A DNA stretch of 64,000 nucleotides from positions 62,001 to 126,000 of the forward strand of contig JBDTRG010000129.1 in the NCBI GenBank assembly GCA_039931775.1, in the 5' to 3' direction. Positions 15,948 to 24,008 of this stretch are shown in pieces (within the stretch, counting starts at the first letter, position 1; each line of letters starts with the position of its first letter). The notes under the pieces were generated by a model. That model ran no database searches. It saw only the letters and a program-made list of their open reading frames with translations, and was not told the DNA's origin. The stretch comes from CAIWHR01 sp039931775 (GTDB lineage Bacteria > Pseudomonadota > Gammaproteobacteria > Burkholderiales > Casimicrobiaceae). Both the position numbers and the translations under genes were made by a program.

Positions 15948-18203
15948 TCAAGACTTCGGCGTTGCCGGGGCCACCGAAGACGGGAATAGATATTCGAAGG
16001 ACTTGTCGTTGCTTAACGCCGCAAGTTTCTCCGTCGCGTATCGATAACCCACCTCGGCGATTTCGTCCAGCAACTCGAACTCGAGCGTGCCGTAGCGATC
16101 TATGGGAGGGCGCAGACAAAGGTCAGCGTCTTGCTTGACCTCTCTCGTCTTCTGGCTGCTGCTGACGTCCGTCGTGCGAATCAGCACTTCGGCGATAAAA
16201 GGAACCTCAACCCGCTTGACGAACGGCAGGATACGGCTGAGCAGAAACTTCCAGGGCGATGGGATTTCCGGGAAATTGTAGGTGAACTCGTGCTCGGATC
16301 CGACGTCCACCACCAGCACCCTGCGGCAGGATCGCTCCCGCATGATGTCCCCGGGGAGATTGTTCACGATGCCACCGTCCACGAGTATGCTGCCTCCTTC
16401 GAGAACTGGTACGAACACGCCGGGCAGCGACGCGCTCGCCCGTACCGCCTTCCGCAAGGACCCGCGCTCGTGAATCATCATTGCGCTGGTGGAGAGATTG
16501 CAGGAGACACAGAAAAAACTCAGCCAGAGGTCTTCGATCGCGACATCGCCCCATATGTGCTCCGCCATTCTGTCGAGCTTGCGGCTGCGTATCAGCGATA
16601 TGACCGGCGGTCCATACTCCTTGTGCGGTTTTCTATTGAGCCAGGCGTCCCGGTTGGCCTCGACCATTTGCTTCCAGTCCCGGTCCATCGCCACCAGACT
16701 GGCTATCACCGCCCCCATGCTGGTCCCGCCGATCACGTCGATGGGAACTTTCGCCTCGCGTAGGGCGCGAACCACGCCGATATGCGCGAGGCCGCGCGCA
16801 CCTCCGCCGCCGAGAACCAGCCCGATAGCCATCCCCGCGAGGCAGCGCGCTACCCGTTGAAAGTCGCTCTCGGTATCCAGTCGGATATGGAAATGGTGCT
16901 GGATATTTCGGCCTGCGAACCAGCGCGCCGTCCCCGAAGGCAGCCGGCTACCATCGGGATGGAGCAGTACCAGCGTGCGACGGGCTTGTGAGACACCGTC
17001 GTCCGCACCGAGAAGCAACTTCTCCACTTCGCCCGGCGCAGAATCCGACACCGCCTGCGCGACCAGGATAACTTCGTCCGCCTGGCGAAGACAGCGGCGT
17101 GTCCACGCCGATGCGCCGGCATCGGCCTCGAAAATGAGGAAACGGTAACGCGACTCCTGCTCGGCGAGCCACGCGGCAACGCGAATTCCCGCCACCCCCT
17201 CTTCGTCCGTACCTGCGAGCCCGGGCCGCCTCAGCAGACTGTCAAATCGCGCGGCCGACAGATGCAAGGTGGGTCCGACCATTTCCAGGCCCCGCACCAA
17301 TCGCTCGCAGAAACCTGCCGTCTCCATTCCCGTTCCCGCCGCCAATACCGCGATGCACTTTGCCAACGTTGCGGATTTCTGGCGCTCTTTCGCTCTGAGT
17401 CGCTGCACCACGATCCGGGCAATCGCCTGCATCACCTGAGGGTATTTCGCGACGATCTCGTCGAAGGCGTACCGTGTGATGCGTACCAGCTCGCTGTCCC
17501 GCACCGCGACCACGGTCGCCGTCCTGGGCTCGCCGGTAAGAAGTGCCATCTCGCCAATACTTTCACCCCGTGTTATCTCGCTCAACACCTGGTTGTCGTT
17601 CGCTACGGCCCTGAGGCGTCCTCCGACGACAAAATAGAGATCGTCACTACTGTCGCCGGCGGCAAACAGCACTTGGCCGGCGCGCAACCGTTTCCACTCA
17701 ACTCGCGACTCGACAAACCGCAGCATCGTCTCGTCCAGCGCTCCGAACAGCCGCGGCAGGCCGATCGTGAGCTGGTCGCGCGCCAGACGCCGCCGAATTC
17801 CTCCCGCCATTTCGTGCACCGCCTGCGGCGCGGACTCCACGACTCGTTCGAACGCCTCACGGGATACCTTGACGAGCATTGCGTCGGTCACCGCCGATAC
17901 GGTGGCGCCGTACACTCCCCCACCCACCAGAATCGCCATCTCGCCCGCCATTTCGCCGGGACCAAACTCCGAGAGAGTGAGTTGACTGCCGTCGTCCTGG
18001 TTCACATCGGCGCGAAGTCTTCCGGCCGTGACAACGTAGAGAGCTTGCGCAGGTTCGCCCTGGCGAAGCAGCACGTCGCCCGCGGACATTTCCACTTTCT
18101 CGAGATCGTCCCGGGCACCGGCCAATAACGCATCGCGCAATACGGGTAGCGCCCCCGAAAGACAATCGAGAAGTTCAGCAAAGTCGGAAGTCGCGCCCAT
18201 CAT
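15948..18203 (-). CDS. NTE-type patatin-like phospholipase with two cNMP-binding domains
   Basis: 751 residues. Two cyclic-nucleotide-binding-like domains come first (about 35-150, with GEMAGEMAILVGG; and about 160-285, with GESIGEMALLTGEPRTA). A linker domain of about 150 residues follows, then a patatin domain: oxyanion loop GGGGARGLAH (about 462), nucleophile GTSMG (about 492) and catalytic Asp in DGG (about 608). Members hydrolyse phospholipids or lysophospholipids at the membrane; the architecture is that of the neuropathy target esterase family. Stands alone between the RiPP genes and a barrel protein. Whether the cNMP domains bind a ligand is not known. Confidence 0.9.
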   Translation of the reverse strand: MMGATSDFAELLDCLSGALPVLRDALLAGARDDLEKVEMSAGDVLLRQGEPAQALYVVTAGRLRADVNQDDGSQLTLSEFGPGEMAGEMAILVGGGVYGATVSAVTDAMLVKVSREAFERVVESAPQAVHEMAGGIRRRLARDQLTIGLPRLFGALDETMLRFVESRVEWKRLRAGQVLFAAGDSSDDLYFVVGGRLRAVANDNQVLSEITRGESIGEMALLTGEPRTATVVAVRDSELVRITRYAFDEIVAKYPQVMQAIARIVVQRLRAKERQKSATLAKCIAVLAAGTGMETAGFCERLVRGLEMVGPTLHLSAARFDSLLRRPGLAGTDEEGVAGIRVAAWLAEQESRYRFLIFEADAGASAWTRRCLRQADEVILVAQAVSDSAPGEVEKLLLGADDGVSQARRTLVLLHPDGSRLPSGTARWFAGRNIQHHFHIRLDTESDFQRVARCLAGMAIGLVLGGGGARGLAHIGVVRALREAKVPIDVIGGTSMGAVIASLVAMDRDWKQMVEANRDAWLNRKPHKEYGPPVISLIRSRKLDRMAEHIWGDVAIEDLWLSFFCVSCNLSTSAMMIHERGSLRKAVRASASLPGVFVPVLEGGSILVDGGIVNNLPGDIMRERSCRRVLVVDVGSEHEFTYNFPEIPSPWKFLLSRILPFVKRVEVPFIAEVLIRTTDVSSSQKTREVKQDADLCLRPPIDRYGTLEFELLDEIAEVGYRYATEKLAALSNDKSFEYLFPSSVAPATPKS

Positions 18204-18404
18204 CGTGAATTCGTTTCTCGATTCCTATTCCGTGTCCGTCTCGAATCTAGCAGCGCTTGTTCCGCTAATTGCGAATGTGCACGCGAATCACCGCTTCATC
18301 TCGGCTCAAGGTGGGTCCGATGTCGGAACGATGCGATCGCGGCCACCGACGTAATCGATTGATTGAGCGATGGCGGTTGCGGTGGCAAGAGCGCGGGAAT
18401 GGCA

Positions 18405-19826
18405 TCAGAATTGCTTGCGCACGCCCAGCACGGCGCCATATACGGTCTGATCACTCAATCCGAGTGCTGCGCTGAACTGCACGAAACCGGAAAAATTGTT
18501 CGGAAACGTTACACTGCTGCCGGCGACCAGTACCGCATAGTCGCGGGTCGGATTCGCGGTCGGAATGGCAAAGAAAGTATTGAAGGGATCGTTTACGTAT
18601 TTCGAAATGATCGACGGCGAATCGTTCTTGAATTCGTGCATCCACTGTGCGGAAACGTAGGGCACGAACACCCCCGACGCCGCGCTCACGACGGTGGCGA
18701 GCTTCACGCCCAATGCCGACTGAAATGACTCGAGGGTTCGCGCATCGACGGCCAGCCCGAGTCCGTTGATCGGCTCCTCCTCGGAGAAGGCTTTGTTTTT
18801 CACCCAGATGTACCCGAGCCGGGCGGTGGGGGTGACCGTCATCCCGCCCGTCTCGTAATTGGCTCCGACGCCTATCGACATCGACCACTGGTCGCCTTTC
18901 GGCTTGGACGTCGCGGTGGTGTTGATCGCGGGAGTGCTGCTGTTGGATGGGATGAATATTATGCGAGTCGAATCGTAGTCGACATTGCCGTACGCGAGGA
19001 ACCCGTCGACATACCAGTTGGCGGAGTACCAGGTTGCGTATCCGGCCGCGCCGATCGTCGCGGCTTTGACGTTGCCGAGCGACTGTTCGTAGTCGGAATG
19101 CGTGTCGCTGTAACTGAAGGCGCCACCGACGACCAAGGAGTCGGTCAATCGATAGTCAAGGCCAGCGAGCACGTTGAAACTGCCGAACTTGTACGGATCC
19201 TGAAGGGTCGTTTCGTCGACCTTGCCCCAGTTGTAGCCGACGTTGACGAAGCTGCCCCAGCGGTCGTCCATGGCGGCGTCGGCGCTCGCTCCACCGCCCG
19301 TGGCCTTGTCGCCGGCGGCACCCTGGGCGAGCGACCGTTGAGACGGCTGTGTTTGATCTCCGTTGACGCCGACGACCAGGCCGCGTGCACCGCTACGCAG
19401 GTCAAAGAGTCGGGAGCCGATCGGGCTTATCTTCGCGGCTTCGATGCCGATCTGTTTCTGCGCATTTCCCTGGACGTCCGAGACGGCTTGAACCCCGGTG
19501 CGCAATTCTGGGTTGGAGATGTTTAGACTGTTCGCGGTCAACCCGGAGCCGCTCAACTGATTGGCGGTCTGTACCATGACGCGGCAGGTATAGAACAATC
19601 GCTCGGCCGGCGTGCCTTGGGGATTGGCGACGTATCCACTGGGCCCAAACTGAACGCAGGCGACGTTGACCGCCGTGGCCGTGGGCTGCTGGAGTTCGGT
19701 CAACCCCGGAAGTTTCGCCAGGTTGCCCTGACCACTGGCGGTTCCGGAAAACGCCACGATGCACGAGAGCCACATCGCCGCTAACGCGCCCATGCGCCGT
19801 GCCCAACGCAGTGTGAACTTTGTCAA
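18405..19826 (-). CDS. Exported autotransporter-type outer-membrane beta-barrel protein
   Basis: 473 residues. A hydrophobic signal segment (GALAAMWLSCIVAFSGTASG) is followed by a short Q/N-rich passenger, a linker rich in G/A/D (about 170-190), and a roughly 280-residue barrel of alternating aromatic strands (WGSFVNVGYNWG, YATWYSANWYVDGFLAYG), ending in VLGVRKQF. The terminal Phe is the usual outer-membrane insertion signal. The start is taken as TTG 19826 because GGGGAG lies seven bases before it; a later ATG inside the signal peptide is possible. The passenger is short for an adhesin. Function unknown. Confidence 0.75.
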   Translation of the reverse strand: MTKFTLRWARRMGALAAMWLSCIVAFSGTASGQGNLAKLPGLTELQQPTATAVNVACVQFGPSGYVANPQGTPAERLFYTCRVMVQTANQLSGSGLTANSLNISNPELRTGVQAVSDVQGNAQKQIGIEAAKISPIGSRLFDLRSGARGLVVGVNGDQTQPSQRSLAQGAAGDKATGGGASADAAMDDRWGSFVNVGYNWGKVDETTLQDPYKFGSFNVLAGLDYRLTDSLVVGGAFSYSDTHSDYEQSLGNVKAATIGAAGYATWYSANWYVDGFLAYGNVDYDSTRIIFIPSNSSTPAINTTATSKPKGDQWSMSIGVGANYETGGMTVTPTARLGYIWVKNKAFSEEEPINGLGLAVDARTLESFQSALGVKLATVVSAASGVFVPYVSAQWMHEFKNDSPSIISKYVNDPFNTFFAIPTANPTRDYAVLVAGSSVTFPNNFSGFVQFSAALGLSDQTVYGAVLGVRKQF

Positions 19827-20181
19827 AGCGTTCTCCCCGAGTAGTATGCAACGCCATGTAATGACATGGCTGATGCGCCGAAATTCGCCGACCAGGGTTG
19901 CTGGGGTCGGACGTGAACTCGTGCCGCGATTCGCCGCGTCACGTGCGTACGGCGCGCCTTCCTTTCCGTCCATTGCGCGCTGGCACCCACACGCAGCATC
20001 GCAAAGAACGTCGAGCGATGTCAATCGGCACTTCACCAGGCGAACCTCCCACGGCGATACCCGGGGCCGCCAGCGCTGCCATTGCCGGGGATGTCGTGCC
20101 GGGGTGGGAGGGCCTACGAGTTGCCCGAGCCGGCTACGCCGAAGGAACGCGAGGGAGATGCACGGCTTGGGTGTCGCGGTA
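19827..20181. other. Intergenic region, no gene seen
   Basis: 355 bases between the start of the barrel protein and the end of the caspase-fold gene, both on the minus strand. No convincing reading frame is present. It should hold the promoter of the barrel gene. An 8-base inverted repeat (CCTCCCAC at 20045, GTGGGAGG at 20104) is separated by about 50 bases and is not convincing as a terminator. Confidence 0.5.
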
Positions 20182-22476
20182 TCAGATCTTCGGCACGAAC
20201 AGGAAATCGCCCGAGTCGCCCCCTGCGAAGCGGATCGCGCCGTACTCCGGCCGCTGGTCGAACTTCTGGCGCAGCGCGATGTTGAGCACCCGTGCCGAGA
20301 TTTCGCGATACAGCCGCATGCCTTCGAGCACATCATGGTTCTGGGACAGGATATCGATGAAGATCGAGGCAAAAACCGAATATTTTCCGCCGCCACTGTC
20401 CAGGACCGGTTTCAGCCCGCCGCTCGTAAGCGCCGTCCGTGAACGCGCTTCGGCGATCTGCTTCAACCAGTTGCTTCTCTGTTCGTCGGTCAAGCCTGTC
20501 TCGAGCTGACCAATCGACGAGCGTGTCAGGGCGCCCGAATAGCATGAATCGGCGACGATCAGGACGTGCCGGGCCGCCATCGCGTTCAGGATCTCGGTGA
20601 GGCTGGAGCTCGAAATCCAGTTGGCGTTGCTGCCCGGCTCCGCGTCGATCGGCAACCAGTTTGCGGTGCCGTTCGCGCGGTCGAGTTCGCCGTGGCCCGC
20701 ATAGTAGATGAGCAGACTGTCCTTATCCGTTAGCGTGTCGCGCAGCCTGTTCAATTCGGTCAGCATCTGGTAGCGCGTGGCATTGAGCAGCATCGTGACC
20801 TTGAACCCGTAGCGGTCGCGCAGAATCGGCGCGATGTCGGAAACGTCCGCTTCCGGGGTGTTCAATCGCTGTAGCTTTTCGTACTTCGCGTTGCCGATGA
20901 CGATCGCGTAATAGTTGCCGGCGTTCAGACTGGGAATTTTCGGCGCCGCCGCGACAGCGGGCCGGGCGGTAGTCGAGTCCTCTTCCAGGAGGAATTCGAG
21001 CCTAACGCTTTTGCCCTGACGATCCACGGCGAGCAGGGCCACACGCGTCTTGCCCGGTGCCAGATCGACGCTCGTCTTGAACAACCCGTTCGCATCGACT
21101 TCCTGCGTGACGTCGTTTGCGGTGAGCGACATCAGCCCCGCGGGCGAGGTCACGCGCCCGACGATGTCACGGGTGCGCACGCCCGCGCGCACCTTGACCG
21201 TGGCCGTGTCGCGCGTGATGACGATCTGCGGATCGATGATCTGGATCGAAGGCGGCGCGACGGCGGCGACCGGTTTCACCGGCTCCGGTTTGGTCTCGAG
21301 CGTCGCAACCTTGGTCCTGTAACCGCTGACCTGGGTCTCAAGGCGGGCGATGTCCTCCTTCTGGCGCGCTAGTTCGGCATTGCGCTTATCCAGGTCGGCC
21401 TCGATCACCTTCAGCCGCGCGGGGTCGGCTTGTGGTCCGGCCTGCTTCTGCAGCGAGAACTCCGCCCGCATCGATTCGACGCGCTGCTCGGCCGCGGCGG
21501 CGGCCTTTTTCTTCTCGTCGATCTGAGCCTGGCTTTGCGCGAGCTGCCTGCGCGCCTCGCCAAGCTCCTGCCGCAGCGCGGCGCTCTCGCCTTCGAGGCC
21601 CGCGAGCTTCGTCCTGTAATTCTCCGCGCCCTGCTCGGCCAGCGCGACCTGCTGCCGACGTTTCTCCAGCTCGGCTTCGCGCTCCTTCAGCAGCGCTTCG
21701 AGCCGGCGCGTCTCTTCGACGTTGCCTGCGGCGGTGGCCTGCTGCTTCTGCTGGAGCAGGCGCTCGATTTCCCGGCTCGACCTCAACCGCTCCTCGTCGA
21801 GCGCGCGTCGGGCCTTCTCGAGGTCCTGCCGCGTGCGCTCCAGTTCCTTGCGCAGCGCGTCGAGATCCTCCTTCGACACGGTCGGTGCCGAACTTTCGAG
21901 ACTGATCGTGCCTTCGATACCCGCCGCCTTTCGGTAGAGCTTCAATGCCGCGACCGGGTCCTTCGCAACGCCGAGCCCCTGCTCGTAGAGGAAGCCCAGG
22001 TTCGTCAGGGCGCGCGGGTAGCCTTGATCGGCCGCCTTTTGGTACCACTGCGCAGCGTTCACGTAATCTGGCGCCGTACCGACGCCCTTTTCGTAGATCT
22101 CGCCGACGTTTGTCTGCGCGACCTTGTCACCCGATTCCGCCTGCGGCAGCCAGACCCGAAGCGACGTGGCAAGATTGGCGCGGTCGTAGGCGACATATTC
22201 GCCACCGCGGATTGCGCAATCCGACGCGGCCGTTTTGATCGCCCGACGCGGGGCCAGATAGGTCATGGCGGCACCGAGTTGGCGTACCTGTGCCGGGAGC
22301 GTGCAATCGACAATCAGCAGCGCGTCGGCGCCTTGCCGTGAGTCGACCGTCGCGACCCTGATATCCGGCGCCGCACCGGCCGCGATGTGGCAAACGAGCA
22401 AGCCGACAATGCCCCAGCCGCACGAGCACAATGCGCGGACAGCGCGCCTACCGTCAGCTGAATCCATCCCGCGCAT
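20182..22476 (-). CDS. Exported caspase-fold (peptidase C14) protein with Sel1 repeats and a long coiled coil
   Basis: 764 residues. Signal-type N-terminus (GIVGLLVCHIAAGAAP), two Sel1 repeats (about 115-185; GEIYEKGVGTAPDYVNAAQW), a charged coiled coil of about 170 residues rich in E/R/K/Q, a beta-sandwich-like linker, then a caspase domain with His in YYAGHGE (about 595) and Cys in VADSCYSG (about 645). Bacterial caspase homologues are cysteine proteases cutting after Arg/Lys or Asp; an exported one with Sel1 repeats probably acts in the envelope. Start ATG 22476 follows GAGGACAA. The substrate is unknown. Confidence 0.82.
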   Translation of the reverse strand: MRGMDSADGRRAVRALCSCGWGIVGLLVCHIAAGAAPDIRVATVDSRQGADALLIVDCTLPAQVRQLGAAMTYLAPRRAIKTAASDCAIRGGEYVAYDRANLATSLRVWLPQAESGDKVAQTNVGEIYEKGVGTAPDYVNAAQWYQKAADQGYPRALTNLGFLYEQGLGVAKDPVAALKLYRKAAGIEGTISLESSAPTVSKEDLDALRKELERTRQDLEKARRALDEERLRSSREIERLLQQKQQATAAGNVEETRRLEALLKEREAELEKRRQQVALAEQGAENYRTKLAGLEGESAALRQELGEARRQLAQSQAQIDEKKKAAAAAEQRVESMRAEFSLQKQAGPQADPARLKVIEADLDKRNAELARQKEDIARLETQVSGYRTKVATLETKPEPVKPVAAVAPPSIQIIDPQIVITRDTATVKVRAGVRTRDIVGRVTSPAGLMSLTANDVTQEVDANGLFKTSVDLAPGKTRVALLAVDRQGKSVRLEFLLEEDSTTARPAVAAAPKIPSLNAGNYYAIVIGNAKYEKLQRLNTPEADVSDIAPILRDRYGFKVTMLLNATRYQMLTELNRLRDTLTDKDSLLIYYAGHGELDRANGTANWLPIDAEPGSNANWISSSSLTEILNAMAARHVLIVADSCYSGALTRSSIGQLETGLTDEQRSNWLKQIAEARSRTALTSGGLKPVLDSGGGKYSVFASIFIDILSQNHDVLEGMRLYREISARVLNIALRQKFDQRPEYGAIRFAGGDSGDFLFVPKI

Positions 22477-22742
22477 AGACTTGTCCTCAAGGCGACCGCT
22501 TTGGCGGGATCGCCTTCCCCGCTCCGTCAATCCCGCCAATCGGTCTCATCGCGACCCATTGGGGGTGATCCGGCACCTGCCGTGAGCACCATAATGTAGT
22601 CTCAGGCTGGCACCGTGCGCAATGGCCGCACCAGACGGCGCCGGTTCTGCTTCATATTGCGGGCGGCCTTCGGCAATCACCGCTGACGTTGGGTGATGCT
22701 TTTAGTTGTACTCTGCGATTCTTTTGATTCAGGAATAACCCC

Positions 22743-23642
22743 GTGAGCGCGGTGTCCGTTTGCGCAAGCCTTAGATGGACAGCCGGACGATGCGTAGCGT
22801 TGGGAATGCTCGCGGCGCTATCGGCATGCGCCACGCCCGCCGAGCGTTTCGACCGGCGCGCCTCCGCGCTCGGCCTGCAGGCGACGCGTCTGTCTGGCGA
22901 AGGATTTACCCATCGCGCCTACGTGGCCGGCATGCAGCCGGGTTCCAACACGCTGCACGTCTACATCGAGCATGACGGGACGCCCTGGATCGACTTCGAC
23001 CACGTCTCCGACGATCCGATTCCGCGCAGGCCTTTCGCGCTCGAGCTGATGGCGAAAGACTCAGGCCCGCGTCTTTTCCTCGGCCGGCCCTGTTACTTCG
23101 AGTCGCGTGCGGATTCGCAGTGCAATCCGTTGGTTTGGACGCACGGACGTTACTCCACTGCCGTCGTTTCGAGCATGGTCACCGCCCTGCGCAGTTTCCT
23201 GTCCTTGCATCCGTACCGGTACGTCGTCCTCGTCGGCTACAGCGGGGGCGGGACGCTCGCGTGGCTGATGGCCTCGCGGATCCCGGAAACCACGCGCGTA
23301 GTCACAATTGCCGCCAATCTCGACGTCGACGAGTGGGCCCACATCCATGGCTACAGTCCCCTTTCCGGCTCGCTCAATCCGACGCTCGCGCCCGCGCTCG
23401 CACCGTCGATCGATCAGCTCCACTATGTTGGAGGGCGTGACACCAACGTCACGCCTTCGGTCGTGGGGTCGTTTGCGCGCCGTCACCCCGAAGCGCGCGT
23501 GATCGAGATCGCCGATTTCGATCACCGCTGCTGCTGGATCGAGCGCTGGCCCGAGCTACTCTCCGGCGCGCGCGCCGCGGCGCCTGCCGGCAGTCCACCC
23601 GCCGGGACGGCAAACGTCGGTGCACAGGCGTCGCGCCGGTAG
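22743..23642 (+). CDS. Putative lipoprotein alpha/beta hydrolase
   Basis: 299 residues starting with GTG. The signal peptide ends in a lipobox (LSACATP), so it is probably lipid-anchored. The hydrolase part has a nucleophile elbow VGYSGGGTL (about residue 165), a candidate acidic residue near GGRDTNV and a late His in DFDHRCCW. The family is esterase/lipase-like; the substrate is unknown. Divergent from the caspase-fold gene, with 266 bases between them. Confidence 0.78.
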   Translation: MSAVSVCASLRWTAGRCVALGMLAALSACATPAERFDRRASALGLQATRLSGEGFTHRAYVAGMQPGSNTLHVYIEHDGTPWIDFDHVSDDPIPRRPFALELMAKDSGPRLFLGRPCYFESRADSQCNPLVWTHGRYSTAVVSSMVTALRSFLSLHPYRYVVLVGYSGGGTLAWLMASRIPETTRVVTIAANLDVDEWAHIHGYSPLSGSLNPTLAPALAPSIDQLHYVGGRDTNVTPSVVGSFARRHPEARVIEIADFDHRCCWIERWPELLSGARAAAPAGSPPAGTANVGAQASRR

Positions 23643-23679
23643 CGAAAACGAGGCTCGCCGTGCGATTGCTTGAAACCCC

Positions 23680-23711
23680 AGCGCTAACCGGGTAAGTCTC
23701 AGCGTTAACCG
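23680..23711. promoter_or_regulatory. Two direct repeats AGCGYTAACCG spaced 21 bp
   Basis: AGCGCTAACCG (23680-23690) and AGCGTTAACCG (23701-23711) start exactly 21 bases apart, two helical turns, and both are followed within 20 bases by GTCTC. They lie about 300 bases upstream of the radical SAM start and could be an operator for a dimeric regulator. No regulator gene is in the window. Confidence 0.35.
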
Positions 23712-23831
23712 AACACTTGAGTCTCGGCGAACATCTTAGGGTGGTTTCGAGGCATTTCATGAACTTCGGTCATCGCAAAGAAGCTCCGACCGCAGGGTCT
23801 TGCCGGTCCCGCCGGGGTGTCCGGATACGGG

Positions 23832-24008
23832 ATGCTCCCGATTTCTACGGAATTCCTGGTTGCCATCACGCGGGCGTATCTTGCGCATGAGGCCGCGACC
23901 GGCGCAGCATCCGCAGCGTCGTCCGCCAATGGCAAGCGGAGCATTCCGGAAACCGTGATGGACCACGTTGCCGGCGGCTCGCAACGACAGCAGAAGGAGA
24001 ATTCAGAC
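23832..24008 (+). other. Leader-peptide-like sequence in frame with the radical SAM gene
   Basis: The frame of the downstream radical SAM gene stays open upstream to 23763. It encodes MLPISTEFLVAITRAYLAHE and, about 25 residues later, IPETVMDHVAGGSQRQQ, the form of a RiPP leader ending in a double-glycine site. No stop separates it from the enzyme. The first block resembles the TfuA C-terminus in this window (LMVAMTRAYLAERS). It is either a decayed precursor that has lost its stop or a leader fused to the enzyme; a strong ribosome site before 24009 argues the enzyme is started separately. Confidence 0.4.

Noticed and set aside
20045..20111. 8-bp inverted repeat CCTCCCAC/GTGGGAGG
   Set aside because: About 50-base loop, no T-run; too weak to call a terminator.
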